In this document: positions 44,241-55,840 of the stretch, piece by piece
Position numbering within the stretch: position 1 is the first letter of the stretch
Layout of the letters: every line of letters begins with the position of its first letter
Assembly (NCBI GenBank): GCA_003999685.1
Contig: CP021225.1
Coordinates: forward strand, 1,798,001 to 1,862,000
Direction of reading: 5' to 3'
Source of the DNA: Taiwanofungus camphoratus
Lineage: Eukaryota > Basidiomycota > Agaricomycetes > Polyporales > Taiwanofungaceae
DNA: 64,000 nt
Program-made: the position numbers and the translations under genes
Notes under the pieces: model-generated
What the model saw: the letters and a program-made list of their open reading frames with translations, nothing else
Told to the model about the DNA's origin: nothing
The model's database searches: none

Positions 44241-45098
44241 GGCGCTTCATCATGCTTGAGTTTGTTCAAAATCCTTGAATGCATATTCGGCTCCTGCATC
44301 TTCGCGAGTCTCGAAGTAATGTAGGCGACTGCAGCAGGGTCTATTGGTTACAAGGGGTTTAGTAGATAGAGTACACACCGTAATGAATTATCTCTATGAT
44401 AGACCTTTCTGTAAGCACTCCCTCAGCCTAGAATATGATTTTTTCAAGACAAGTGAAGTTCATAAGGAACGACCATCGCTAGAGAGCAGTTAAGACGGGT
44501 ACCTATCCTTAAGTTCTTTCCAAGTATTCGGCAGGTCCCCCTAAGCCTCATGATTCTTACCTTCACTACACTCAAATCTCTTCGTTCTTTTTATGTACAT
44601 ATACTCTTATATACCTACTATCATGTCGAGCTTCAGTGATAGTAAAAGTGGTTGAAGAGTTCCTTTTTCTCGGGTAGGAGTAGGTGCTATCACACCTTGG
44701 GATCACGCACGCCAGTATGCTGTTGACGACAAAGCCCGTCCATCTCCCGACTAAGTATGCATTCACATGATTTGTGACAGTCCCGTTACTGCCGACTTCG
44801 GGAACCTGCCAAATATGTGTTCGGGACAGTATGCGATGATTGAGCACTATTTTACTGTGAGCTGAACAGTATGACAGGTGCTCTGCATGGCAAGCCGACT
44901 GGCATACGGGCCCTCGAATCGTTGATCGATCTGACGGTGCCAGAGCGGGGATGTATGTTGTGATTGCGAGGTAGGATAGACAATGCGCACAGAATATGAT
45001 GGAATAATTAGCTGTTAATATGATGCAGATGATAGCAGACTTTTTGTAGACCCGATGACCGCCCATACACGTCATCCAACCCATGAGCCCGACATACC
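44241..45098. other. Convergent 3' region of Pho88 and Hsp10
   Basis: About 860 bp between the two stop codons, holding both 3' ends. No gene is recognised; frames seen here are run-on through Hsp10 introns. Confidence 0.5.
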
Positions 45099-45692
45099 TC
45101 ACTCCTGGATCTTGGCGAGGATTTCCGAGTCTCTGAACAGGAAATACTCCTGTGAAGCACAACCAGAAGTTGTCAGGCTGAGTGTCATGGTACATTCCCG
45201 AGGGATGCGATCCTACCTCTTCACCGACCTTTATTGAGTTGCCACCCCATCCAGGTAGTAACACACGGTCACCCGCCTTGACGATCGTAGGAACAACTTG
45301 CCCATCCTTGTTCGGGGCTCCTGGGCCCGTAGCAATCACAGTCGCCTCAGGGAGCGGACTGCTGGTGGCAGAAGAAGGCAAGAAGATACCGGTCGCGGTT
45401 TTCTGAAAAATGACGTGGCAGTTTATGTGAGCACACAATCAGTTGAGCGAAGGGATCTCGGGACGCACAGTCTCGGGCTTAAACTTTTGTACCAGAACAC
45501 GGTCAAGAAGAGGCATAACGGCCTTGATGGATTTGAACGTCGCCTGAGCAGCCTAGAGAATGGGGGTCAGACTAGTAAGTAATCTCGGGTGAAAGACATA
45601 TCCAACCATTAGAGTAACAGTGAAATCAACTAAGAGGACACTGAGAGATGTGTGTGAGACTCGGTGAAGAGACTTGACTGACGCGCTGCCAT
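45099..45692 (-). CDS. HSP10: Mitochondrial Hsp10 (GroES-type co-chaperonin)
   Basis: Caps Hsp60 during protein folding in the mitochondrial matrix. Clear exons are 45552-45469, 45402-45217 and 45149-45099, all in phase, giving 106 residues: QATFKSIKAVMPLLDRVLVQKFKPE, TATGIFLPSSATSS, the VIATGPG...GDRVLLPGWGG mobile-loop/roof region, and EYFLFRDSEILAKIQE at the end. Exon 2 needs a phase-0 donor upstream. The ATG at 45,692 (ATGGCAGC) is well placed, but the obvious donor there (GTCAGT) is in phase 1, so the first exon boundary is unresolved. A GC donor or another first exon is possible. An HSE-like motif lies at 45,727-45,739. Confidence 0.88.
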
Positions 45693-45726
45693 TTTCTTCG
45701 GCGTTGTTTGGCTCGGACAAACAATG

Positions 45727-45739
45727 GAAGGCTCTCGAA
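45727..45739 (-). promoter_or_regulatory. Heat-shock-element-like motif
   Basis: TTCGAGAGCCTTC on the coding strand, that is, TTC-nn-GAG-nn-TTC, one base from the three-unit heat shock factor site, about 35 bp before the Hsp10 ATG. It fits the expected heat control of this gene, but close spacing to the ATG and the mismatch lower confidence. Confidence 0.3.
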
Positions 45740-46001
45740 ACCGCGCAGAAAAGTCAAAATATTGGTATTGCGGTAGTGTGTATATGACTTGTAAGTGCTG
45801 TAACTACATTGCAGATAGGGAAAAAACAATGCGGATGGGAGAATGAAAGGACCAGGTCAGGTAAGGTGAAATCTACTAGCAGCAGTAGGCCGAGAGGGAC
45901 AAGACTACAGAGAACAAGGGATGGCCGAACGATCAGTCCTCGTTGCTGGAAGACGAGTAGAAGATGAATAAGTTGGACAGTAGCCCATGTCCAAGCCCAA
46001 T

Positions 46002-48872
46002 TCATCCGATTATCATGTCGTCCCCGGACCCTGTCACCTCTCCCCTTCCCCCGAGAGGGAAAATGTCTGAATGTTCGCTCCTATCCACATTCTCCTCGGG
46101 AGGTTGCGCCCGTCTGGGAGTAGGATGAGCAGCTGGTGATGGCGGCACATTCAGTGTAGCAAGCGTGGCGTTCGGGTTGAGGCTTATGGCCGAGACAGCA
46201 GTGCGAATTGCGTTCACCGGTGGTCTTATAGCACCCGACTGCTCTACTAGCCGTGCTTCTGCAGCCAACGCCCGTGCTTGTCGTTCCCGCTCACGTTCAG
46301 CTCGGCGTTCAGCACGTCCTATCACAGAGCCGCCTGAGGTCCCTACCGCTGAGGCAGCACCTCCCGCGCCCACAGTTGCACGGGATGAGCTTTCGCCGTG
46401 TCCATGATGGTGTTCCGTATCCTCGTCAGGATCTTTTGCACTGCACCAGAAACGGTGGCCTTCACTCCACGCCGTACTCTGGCATTCCTTGCCGCAGTAC
46501 TTAGCTTTTCTGCACCGTCGACATTTTGCAAATTCTCTTGGGAATGACTCCCAACGACCGCATAGCACTGTAAAGTTTTTAAAAAAAGGTCATGAACAGG
46601 CACTTGTAGAGTAGATAAAAACAACTCACTGTTAGCACATTGCCGGATCCCTCCTCGGCTTTCGTCCTTCCTGCACGCGTTTCGCATGATGACACCTGCC
46701 CAGTACTGGATCTCTGGTGGAAGAGTGGGCGGCGGGTTGGGTGAATCCAAATCAGATGAGCTATGTCTGAACGTAAACCTTTCCACCAAAGAGAACACGT
46801 TCGTCATACGTGGAGGGTTAGCAGCCGCAGCAGCGGCGGTTGATGAGATCAAATCGGATCCTGCGGCCATTGAGGCCTTTTCCTTCTCCTTTCCGCGCCC
46901 AGTTGCAGACGCAAATGCTTTCATGAATGTGTTTGGCTCTTTTACCGGCGGTGGCGATGCCAATGTATTGTTCGCAGCAGTGACCCTACTTCCACTCCCG
47001 CTTGGACCAGCAGCGGGCTGAGCATATCTACCATCGCTAGATGCAAGTTGGGCGGTGGCAGGGTGGAACGTTGTGCGTGGTTTGTAAAATGCTTGTCGGA
47101 CATGTGGATACTTGCTGAGATACGCAAGCAGTTGTAGCCCGAGGAGCACGTCTTCGTCTCGGTACGGTCCCATAGAATCAGATTCGCGATTATGGTGTGG
47201 GTGGCCAGACCCTCCCGCCCCACCATTCGTAGGTGCGGCCGCTGCTGTGTTGGTGCCACGGCTGGTATGTGTGGTTCCAGCCCGTGCACCGCCAGCGTCA
47301 CCGTTCCCTGTAACACGTAAAACAGTATTTGGCACAGGTGGGACGTTGATAGGCACCACATGTGGTAGGTTTGTGGTTCCCGCTCTTGGTGTCCTCTCCC
47401 CATGGGTATCTTGTACGCCTCTTGCTGGCGGTCCATCAATCGCTCCTGGTGCACCAGGTGGTGCACCCATCGCGAAGTCATCGTTAGTCTCCAAAGACAC
47501 AATCCCGTCCTCCACGCCCATACCATCAACAGCAACGCCCTGATCATTGATGATGATATGGGCATCAGTGTTCATCTCCAACGACGTGCCAGTTGCTGCA
47601 TTCGGTGTCGTATCAGAGACGATGCCCACAGCCCTCCGCGGACGCGTTGCTGATGCTCGCACAGTTGCTGTATCTGCGGAGTGATCACGCCGCTCTGGAG
47701 AGGGTGAGCCAGATTCAGAAGGAGCATCACCCTCACGGCTACTCTCCCTGTCCATGTCGACGTCGCCGTCGTCCTCGGTTTCAGTTTCGGGTCTAGAATT
47801 AGCAGCGGACGTTGAGGTCGAAGCGCCTTCTGAATTTGCAGCAACAGCCTGCCTCGACCGATGGCTGCGACGATGGTGAATGGTGGTATTGTTCGGCGCT
47901 TGATGATCCCAGATAGGCCGTCCAATAACGGTTCCGCTACGATCTCGGCTCGGCACTATGACCGCCCCAGTAGGCGTGCCGGATCTCAGGGGAGTCGCAT
48001 TTGACGAGGTATCGGTCGACGTATCCGTTTCTTGCGCGTTGAACCGAGGAGCGCTATCCGCATTCGCCCCCTCCATATCCATCGAATCATCCTGTAGGAA
48101 TAAACCCGTCAGTAAAAGATCACAAACCGTAGCGCAGGGTGCGCACCTCTGGATCGCGGCCCTCCGCAGCGGCAGCAGAGCGCTCGAGCATGATCCGTTC
48201 CTCCCTCGCCAGTGCCCTCGCCAGCGCCTCGGCCTGTTCGCGCTGCCTCTGCTCCAGCTGAGCCTGTCTCCTCGCCAGCCGCTGCTCCCTCGTCTCCCTC
48301 GGCATCCCGCTCGCACTCACGCCGGGGCCCACGGCGAACCCCCTGCCAGCCAGCCACGCCTCGAGGACGCACCCCACGACCTCGAGGGTGCCTGCCTGCA
48401 CGACGCGGCTGCGGATGTTCTCGCTGCCGCGCACGCCGATGTTCACGACGCACTGGAAGGCGAGGGAGAAGCGGTACTGCGCATGCTTGTCCCACGACTT
48501 GGGGTTCAGGGTTGGCGTCAGCTTTGGTGGGTGGGACGATGGCGGCGAGAGGCCGTAAAAAATGGCGGGGTTCTCGGGCGGCGGCGGACACATGCAGAAC
48601 TCGTGGATGATGCGCACCAGGCGTTCGAGCCCGCCGTCCATGGTCATGATCTCGCGGATGCGTGGGGAAGTGGAGGTGAGGTAGGTGAGGTGGGTGAGAG
48701 AATTAAGGAGTGGCAGAGGCGAGTTCGTGTCGAGTGCTATGTACACAGAGCCCCATTAGCGAGATTTTCGACGCCGTCTGAGCCGACACCTACCTCTTCT
48801 GTCGTATAGCTGCGACGAAATGCAAACGCAAGCCCGATTCTGGGCCGGAAAAGCAAAGTTGGATTCCCGCAT
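46002..48872 (-). CDS. samB: SamB/Mub1 family MYND zinc-finger protein
   Basis: Mub1 works with the ubiquitin ligase Ubr2 in yeast, and SamB controls growth polarity and development in Aspergillus. Exons 48872-48794, 48736-48147, 48091-46630 and 46567-46002 join in phase to 898 residues. The ATG is chosen because MRESNF...LYDRRALDTNSPLPLLNSLTHLTYL aligns with the family N-terminus. The armadillo-like N-terminal region (IREIMTMDGGLERLVRIIHEF, AFQCVVNIGVRG) is followed by a long disordered Ser/Thr/Asp-rich insertion. The MYND domain (about 708-752, CANMLCGRWESFPREFAKCRRCRKAKYC...C...HRFWC) starts across the last intron. The C-terminus is low-complexity. Confidence 0.9.
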
Positions 48873-49369
48873 GGCGCGTAACGAGTGAGTGAAAAAAGGT
48901 GCCGATGGTAAGCTAGGAACCTGGACAACACGTTGAGGGCAATTGTGAGCGTCGTCGAGGACGCGGTCGTCGTTGTTGTCGTCGTCGTCGATGGATGTTG
49001 TTGTGAGCGGTCGTCTGCCACCCCAGGCGGTGCGATCTGACTGATAGTATGGCTCTGTTTGGCTGTGGCTGCCAGGTACCCTCTCCTTCCTTTTATGGGC
49101 TGCCCAGTTCCCGTCCTCTAACCAATCGCGGAGCCAAGATCTCGTGTTCTTCCATAACCACAGGCTGCATTATGCACGCTCGCAGATGCATGCTGCCAGG
49201 CATTTCTGAATTCTGCTTCATTCAACGGACAGTCTATAACGGAGGTTTTTCATTCAGTGCATATGTCGCGATTTCGATGCTGCTTGATATCAACTACACA
49301 CACGGCGAGCCAGGACATCACGAGCACAGCGGGAGATATCCGCTTGGGTTTCGCACGACAGCCTGAGCA
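48873..49369. other. Intergenic, promoter side of the SamB gene
   Basis: About 500 bp including the 5' region of SamB, with a short GTCGTC/GTTGTT trinucleotide stretch at 48,967-48,993. No separate gene is seen. Confidence 0.4.
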
Positions 49370-49976
49370 TCAGAACGCCCCGACGTCCTCATCGTTGCCC
49401 TTGGCCGCGCCACTCTCAAACTGGTTCATCCTCTGATCGCTGTACCCCGAGGCCAGAAACCCCGCCGCCTCCGCCTTACTGTCCACATTGCGCCCATATG
49501 GGTTGAGCCCCTGCGCGCCCTGACCAAAGTCCCTCCCCGCCTCGTGCGCAAACTGCCTCCGTGCCCGATCGTCCTGCCCCTGCTGCGCGTCCTGCATCTC
49601 CTGCCCGAGGGATCCCCCGCTCGGCGACTGGTCCACGAGGTTTGTGCGCGGGCTCCCGCGGACGTCGGGATGGCCGCGCTGCGCGGTATTCGACCAGGCG
49701 TCCTGCGCCCGCGCGCCATACCCTCCGGACGAAGTGGCTAAATTTGGGTTTTCATTTGCGATGAGATATCTGCCAGATGTCGAGAGCATATGCGTGCTTA
49801 CTGTCATCTGGAGGAGGGTAGTTCCTCGTCTCATAGCTCGTGTTTCCTGGACCCTGGCCCTGAGCGGCTGCGAATCGAGCGGGATCCTTCAGCACACGAC
49901 AAGGCAGACGGTTGATTTACTAACACTTATTTACAAGAGACGCCTTGACTTGAGAGCTTGTGTACTCGTCGCTCAT
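49370..49976 (-). CDS. Small hydrophilic Gly/Gln-rich protein, unknown
   Basis: Splicing gives exons 49976-49950, 49886-49802 and 49737-49370, all in phase, for 159 residues starting MSDEYTSSQDPARFAAAQG. The first intron joins a 9-residue first exon to an otherwise ATG-less frame. Composition is rich in Gly, Gln, Asp, Asn and Ser, with no membrane segment or signal peptide. Regular motifs include SGGYGARAQDAW, ARRQFAHEAGRDFG and AQGLNPYGRNVD. It looks intrinsically disordered, like stress-type hydrophilins, but I recognise no family. It is about 500 bp downstream of the SamB start, on the same strand. Confidence 0.6.
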
Positions 49977-50380
49977 CTTGCAGGCTTTCAGATGATATGT
50001 GATGATTGTAGTTCAGAGAGGGGGAGAATGTACGGGTCTCCTATTGGGGGAACTCTGCTAAGGAGGGTGTCATGATGTCATCGGAGCCGCGAACAAGCTG
50101 GGAGATCACAGATGTCAGAGCTATCACAACCGTGACTGTAATGGAGCAGCAGTCGCTCAACCTAAAGCCGTTTGCCAGTGGCTGTGAAATCATCCAAAGC
50201 TCTTGGTCGCGGCGGCAGTCGGGTGGAAGCCAAAACACTGGAGATGTTGTTGTAGATGCAAGTGGTCAGCTAAACAGAGTGCTATCCGATGCTGCGTGCC
50301 TCTGTCAACTGGCCGAATCCACTTGGGAAACTGGCATGGTGTGTTTTCACCTTGAAGCATATATTTTTTGTACAAAAGTA

Positions 50381-50451
50381 CACTGTGGGACTTTCCCTCT
50401 TGTGTCATGTGAAAAGTCACTTTCACTGAATTTCGTGATGGGTGAAAATTA
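50381..50451 (-). repeat. Dispersed repeat R2, copy 1, left piece
   Basis: Matches the reverse complement of about 62,610-62,677 (CTCTTGTGTCA...AAAAG...CTTTCACT...GTGATGGGT). It is interrupted by the mariner-type element at a TA. Confidence 0.6.
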
Positions 50452-51819
50452 CAGTTGATTCGGAAATTCTTGGGAGACGCGTCTCGGCAGCGTTCATAAA
50501 TACGAATAAATCAAATAAATCAGAATAATCGTAAAATCATTTCTTGTACACACATTCACTTCTACAGTCTATCTTCTACAGTATATACTGTTGTTTAATG
50601 TCGCAAGCATCTCCCAAAACCTCAGAGCAGCACGATCACTTCAAAGTGCCTGATGCCATGACTTGGTTGAGATGCAGCAAGCCATAGATGCAACAAATGA
50701 GGCACTTTTACCAGCCAGAACAACACCTGTCAATCGTCATGCAGACTGGATGAAGGTGAGGAGACTGAAGAGGAGGGGGGAGATGAAGATGAAGTGATCT
50801 CTCAGGCAGCAATTGCAGATGACAAAGATAACAAGAGTAAGTACATCTGAATATGTGGAGGAGAATATGATAGAAGCCTCTGAAGGTGAGTATCAGGAAT
50901 CCTTTACCAAGGTATGAACCTGTACTTACTATTCTTATAGCTTCACCCCACTGCGGTCACACAAAGCTCCGGATCCACTCAAGAGATGGTCCCCCTGGTC
51001 CCAGCTTGAGAGACTTTCATTACCTTCATCAGTAATCTTATAGCATCTAAGTCTCTGCTCATATCATTCTACTTATTGATGGTATACGTGTGACACCCGT
51101 ATTTGCACAATGTTCAATTATAGTACAGCCATTTAATATGACTTGTCTTTTCAGGAGTATCTACTATGTGTGACCCAACCCCTTACCTTTGGAGAATTGA
51201 CAGCAGGCAAGCATCCCTCCATCAATGCAATCTCCAGAACCTCAGCCTCTTGTAGTTTCTCCTAATTTTGGTACATAGAGTAGTGGACTAGCCCTTCATC
51301 AGATATCCAAGCACTGTATAGACATGGAGGAAGGTCAAAAAACATACCAGATCATTAACTACCCAATCATAGAACTCTTCTCCATCTATTGAACCTTCAA
51401 CGACACAAAGCGCAATGTATCCAACCAAGGAGAGAGCGGGTAGAATGCTATAATGAACCCCTCAATCAAGTGGCATCGTTTGTGACGCACACTCTCCTGC
51501 AGGTGCTCGTCCATATCGGCAGAAGACAGTTCGCCCATCCTTGCTGGACATGCCCATGCTGTTGATAATTGTCGACCCACTGGCTCACACTCTGCGGCGA
51601 GACGTTCAATGCTTCTGCGATATGTAGGAGTTCCCAGCCTTCCTGGAGGAGCTCTAAACATCGCTGCTTCATCCCTTCGCTTATCTGTCGACAGACCATA
51701 GCAAAGTAGAGCAGTTTACCAAGAGGAGAGGTCATAGATGATTTTACAATTATTCTGATTTATTTGATTTATTCGTATTTACCGAGACGCGTCTCCCAAG
51801 AATTTCTGAATCAACTGTA
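50450..51819 (-). mobile_element. Tc1/mariner-type element remnant with TA duplication
   Basis: The ends are inverted repeats of about 90 bp, starting TACAGTTGATTC and ending GAATCAACTGTA, with GAGACGCGTCTC inside both. The element lies between TA dinucleotides, the usual target of this superfamily. An empty version of the flanking repeat lies near 62,590. A remnant transposase N-terminus is on the minus strand at the right end. At 1,370 bp the size is normal, but the transposase is broken. Confidence 0.82.
51386..51735 (-). pseudogene. Tc1/mariner transposase, N-terminal HTH remnant
   Basis: The frame contains CRQISEGMKQRCLELLQEGW and HIAEALNVSPQSVSQWVDNY, a helix-turn-helix typical of the DNA-binding end of fungal mariner transposases. 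After about 55 residues the frame drifts and no DDE catalytic motif was found in the rest of the element, so it is decayed. Confidence 0.6.
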
Positions 51820-52345
51820 TAGGAATTTTCACTTGGGCAAGCTTACTCAGTACCCATGTGCATCAGAAAAATCAGAAATCCACTGAGGGGCCTTTGTCAG
51901 TGATTTCAGAGGCCTCAGAAGCCTTCAGTAGCTGTTGGAAGCAATCAGTTGATCAACTATCAGAACTTGAAATTTTCAGAGATTTTCAGTGCTCAGATTT
52001 CTCAAAACCTGAGCTTTCAATCTCACACTGTGCGACTTTCTGGACACATATCATAGTAGAACTGATATCAAATGTTTCAATAGTATAAAAAATATATTAT
52101 TACAGTAGCAGTAATAAAAACACTGAGATGTGCTGATGTGGGAGCCAAAAAAGTATATTTTGATCAGAACTTTAGATGATCAGATAATCAGCAATTTTCA
52201 CTTTTTCCAATGTGATGGTTGAAATATGTCCATCTGTAGATGAAACATGTCACTTTTCAAGTAAAAATATCTCATTTATGGTCACCTGAGGATTGACTTG
52301 ATAATAGTGAAATCTCCTTCATAAATGAGTTGTGTTCATACAGCA
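51820..52345 (-). repeat. Dispersed repeat R2, copy 1, right pieces with an insertion
   Basis: 51,820-51,855 and 52,205-52,345 match successive parts of the inverted copy at 62,439-62,680 (GGAATTTTCACTTG..., then TGGTTGAAATAT...CATTTATGGTCACCTG). The 350 bp between them has no counterpart there and is probably another insertion, AT-rich and without a recognised ORF. Confidence 0.55.
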
Positions 52346-52691
52346 GATGACTTTTTATAAAGATTTAGAACCAATAGTTGAGCTCTAAATGTTACCTCAT
52401 GAAGCTTGAACTGATTTATAGACCTATGCTGTAAACCATAAGCTCATTTAGAATATGATAATGCTGTTGCTGTTGCTGCTATACACTGATCATCACTTTT
52501 GTTGTCATTCAACTCTGATGCTGGGTCCTTTCAACAATATAAAATATGAACAAGAAGATAATGAATATCTTCAGCAAGTTGCACTTGCTTAACCTTAGAT
52601 GCTCAAGAAGCACAAAAAGTCAAAGAGTCATGTCATCAGTGAACACAAGAAATGTTGCAGTCTCACAGGAGAACACCTGCAAGTCGGGACT
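52346..52691. other. AT-rich gene-free stretch
   Basis: No recognisable coding sequence or repeat unit. Confidence 0.4.
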
Positions 52692-54192
52692 TTAGAGAAT
52701 GCAATGACTGTGGGACACAACATAGACAACATCGCAAGGAACCAAATCGAAACTCATGCTGAAGGTCCTAAGTGAAAGGAAAAATGAGGACTCACTGACC
52801 TCAGCACAGTCTTCCACCCATGCACCCCACCTTCTGCCTTGCAAAACATGCACATGATGGGCATTCTTCACAAAGGGATTCACCTCCTCTTCATCCACCT
52901 CCTTTGCTAGGTCAGGGAATGACTTGACAAGGAGGTCTTTAAAGTGAGCCTGTGTACGTGAGTAGAGGTCAATTTAGCACGTTTGTACAGGGGGTGAGAC
53001 GAGGGCATATCAAGGACAGAAGGGGCCCTCACCTTCTCGACCGCTGCCCACTTGCGATACATTGTCTGCAGCTTGACGTAACTCGCTGTGTCTGTCCGGA
53101 TGTCGGGCAGCATCGCGTTGAGTGGGAGACATCCCAGCCCGCCTGGGCTCGCTACGAACACGGTGAGTGTGCGGAGTAGCGCGTGGAAGGCCTTCGGGCT
53201 TGCGTTGGGGGTCATGCTGGAGGCAGAAAGCAGCGGAAGGGCAAAGAGAGCTGATACGTCGGAGGGCACCTAAAGTCGGGATAAGTGAGCGTGCGGTGAT
53301 AGAAGGAAAAAAAAACGTACGGCAGGCTCCGCCCAGCCACGCCTGCACTTCGGCCTCATTGAAATTTTCTTCATCGGGTTTCCTGCGCAGGGAGCCGCAC
53401 AGCCGCCTTGAATGCCTGCTTCTCATCAGATGTCTGTGGCAGTGCACCGTCGTGCTGGAATACGATGTGGTATGTCAGTCCAGCACCAATGCGACAGGGC
53501 GGATAGGCAGAAGGCACGGATGAGGACACGCACGGCTCTGCGCCAGTTGTCAACCGCACGGACGAGGATGACGACGAACGGGATGTGCCCGTGGTCAGTG
53601 GGGTCCATGGCGTCAAAGTCGAGGCTGCGCGCCCACTCGAGGAGCACGGGGAACGGGCGCGCGATGCAGAGTGAGGGCAGGGTCTCGTCCGTGTGTGGTT
53701 GCGAGACTATACAGAAATTCAGTTTGTTAACTTGTCAGCCATGCATGGCTGCGTACCGCAGTGTTCGTGGAATTGAATGAAGAACTCGGCTAGGAAGCCG
53801 GCGGAGCGGACGACAATGAGTGGCGGGATCTGCCTGTAGTAATCGTGCAAGATCATCTAGAGTATCCTTTTGCAGATTATGTGCGATGACTAGTGGGAAC
53901 GATCGTATGTAGTCCCACCCCTCCTCCGTCACCAATAGGACCTTGCACGTTGTCGTTGAGCTCCCTCAGTAAAGGAACCGCCTCTTGCGTGCGAGGCTTG
54001 CCAACGCTATCTAGGCCTTCGAGGAAGAAGTTATTTCAGGTGTGGGCAGGGGATGTAATGGCACCGTCAAGGAGGATGTAATGACCAATGCTGGGAAGTA
54101 CAAGATTCTTGAGGATAGTAGTTGAGGTTGCTGAAGATTGAACGAGAACGCGAGAGGATTCTAATGTGGGCTGGCCTGATGTGGCCCAGAGT
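52692..54192 (-). pseudogene. ULA1: Decayed NEDD8-activating enzyme E1 regulatory subunit (ULA1/NAE1)
   Basis: Ula1 pairs with Uba3 to activate NEDD8/Rub1. Pieces in order on the minus strand: LWATSGQPTLESSRVLV with ATSTTILKNLVLPSIG (the E1 N-terminal fold); FFLEGLDSVGKPRTQEAVPLLRELN; VIAHNLQKDTLDDLARLL; RSAGFLAEFFIQFHEH in a shifted frame; HGHIPFVVILVRAVDNWRRA; DEENFNEAEVQAW, also frame-shifted; VPSDVSALFALPLLSASS; and FVKNAHHVHVLQGR. Breaks: a TGA after SPAHT (near 54,035), a frame change near 53,838, another near 53,406, no recognisable first exon (YDRQLR), and no C-terminal domain after 52,692. It is a pseudogene truncated at both ends, so an intact copy should exist elsewhere. Confidence 0.8.
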
Positions 54193-55840
54193 CTGCAGCA
54201 GAGTCAGTAAGAACATGCCTATGTACGGACCTCGGTGTGCACCGTAGGTGGCGGTTGTAACGGTGAGTCTTTTGGTCAGGTCAGGAACCCTGCGGAGACA
54301 ATATTATAGTATAGTCGTGCATAAAATAAAATAAACGTACTGAATGGCGGTTGTCGCCTGCCTGTGATTCCATCATGCTCATGGTCACCTGCACTGCGTT
54401 TGACCATGACTGTGCTCAAACACTCACCTATCTACTGAATGTGAGTCACACGACATCGCCAATCATCTACAGGCACATCTAGTGGGGCAGCAGAGTGCCC
54501 ACATATGATGTGCAGTTCCGATTGGGTGTGCCACCAGCGTTGGAGGATAACTCCATCCCACATGCCACACGTCTGGAGCGACAGTGTCCCAAGACAGTTT
54601 GTTATCCTCATCTGGTGCATATGCAAATCAACGTCATGAATCAGAGCATATTCGCAACCCATTCATACTGGTTTAGGATAAATGGCATAAGAGGTCTGTC
54701 TAGATGATGTGTTAGTGGCACTAGTCCTGTTCGTTCCCCTTGTAGACTTGAGGACCGATGTGGGTGTTCCACTCCAACCTGACATCGTGAATACAGAACG
54801 TGCCCCACAGACGCATTGGACTTTCCAATTTGGAGTCACTTGTAATTACGCTTTCTTGAGCCCGTGAATCATCCGCAGACTTGCGTGAGCATTGACACCC
54901 ACCCTTCCAACCTCTCAGAGATGTATCCTGCTGGTCATGAAAAATTTGCGTCCTTTGCTGAACGTGCGTATTGATTCCAGGGTCTCCCATACGACAAACT
55001 ACCATTAGCCCTGGTGACACTATCGAGTGAATAACCTGAGAGTGTTGCCGCGACAGCAACTGCATAGAGGCGCTCTGCATCTAAAAGCCAAGAGGCAGCA
55101 GAGCTATGATCGGATTTGTACCTCTGTGCTGCTGGGGCAACCTCAAATCAATGCACAACTAGTACCACAAGTCCACGAATGCAGGCTTCCGCCTTGGTTC
55201 GAGGCGGGACCGGGCGCCCGGAAGAGGCTAGCGGCAGACGGTATTTTGACTCGGTGCCGAAGTGGCGCTCACTACGTGAAATAAGATTTTGGAATTTGAT
55301 GTCTGCTGCGCAGCGCCCAGTATGGCAGAATGGCAGGGAGTCTTCAGTCAGGCCACCACCCCAGAAGTGATGCTGACCGAGCGACAGCAGGTCAGTAGCA
55401 TTGAGTTTGTTAGCGCATGCTTATCGGCACACGATCGACAAAGGAGGATGACGGCGATGACGAGGCCGACTAGTGATATTCATCATCCGTCAGGCCATTT
55501 CTTATGGAAGCTGCTGAAATATGGCCAGTCACAATCAGTCGGAGGCATGGATTGCAACGCGAGAGCTACTGGTGGTGGGAGGGCAAAGTTGATCCGGAGA
55601 GGACACCGCCGCCGGCACGTCGTCGTGTGCACGTGGCATGAATGAATAATATTCAATAGTCCGTTAGCATGCACACGCCATATATGCCTGATCCAGATCA
55701 TGACCAACCCCCGCCCTCTGCTCTCTCTCTCCCCACCATCCACGCAGCCGTCCCCGCTGCTTCCAGGCTGACCGCCAGGTCTCGAATACTCGCCGGTGGA
55801 CACACATTTCATCTCACTCGTAACTCGCAGGCACTCAAAC
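54193..55840. other. Gene-free region before the MFS gene
   Basis: 1.6 kb with only short unconvincing frames. The last 180 bp form the MFS promoter, with TATATG near 55,680 and a CT-rich tract at 55,710-55,740. Confidence 0.5.

Noticed and set aside
48109-48610. ORFs in other frames within the SamB gene
   Set aside because: Exon 2 of SamB is supported by homology and splice phase; these are shadows.
49049-49366. 105-codon plus-strand ORF upstream of SamB
   Set aside because: No family, poor composition, and it lies in a promoter region.
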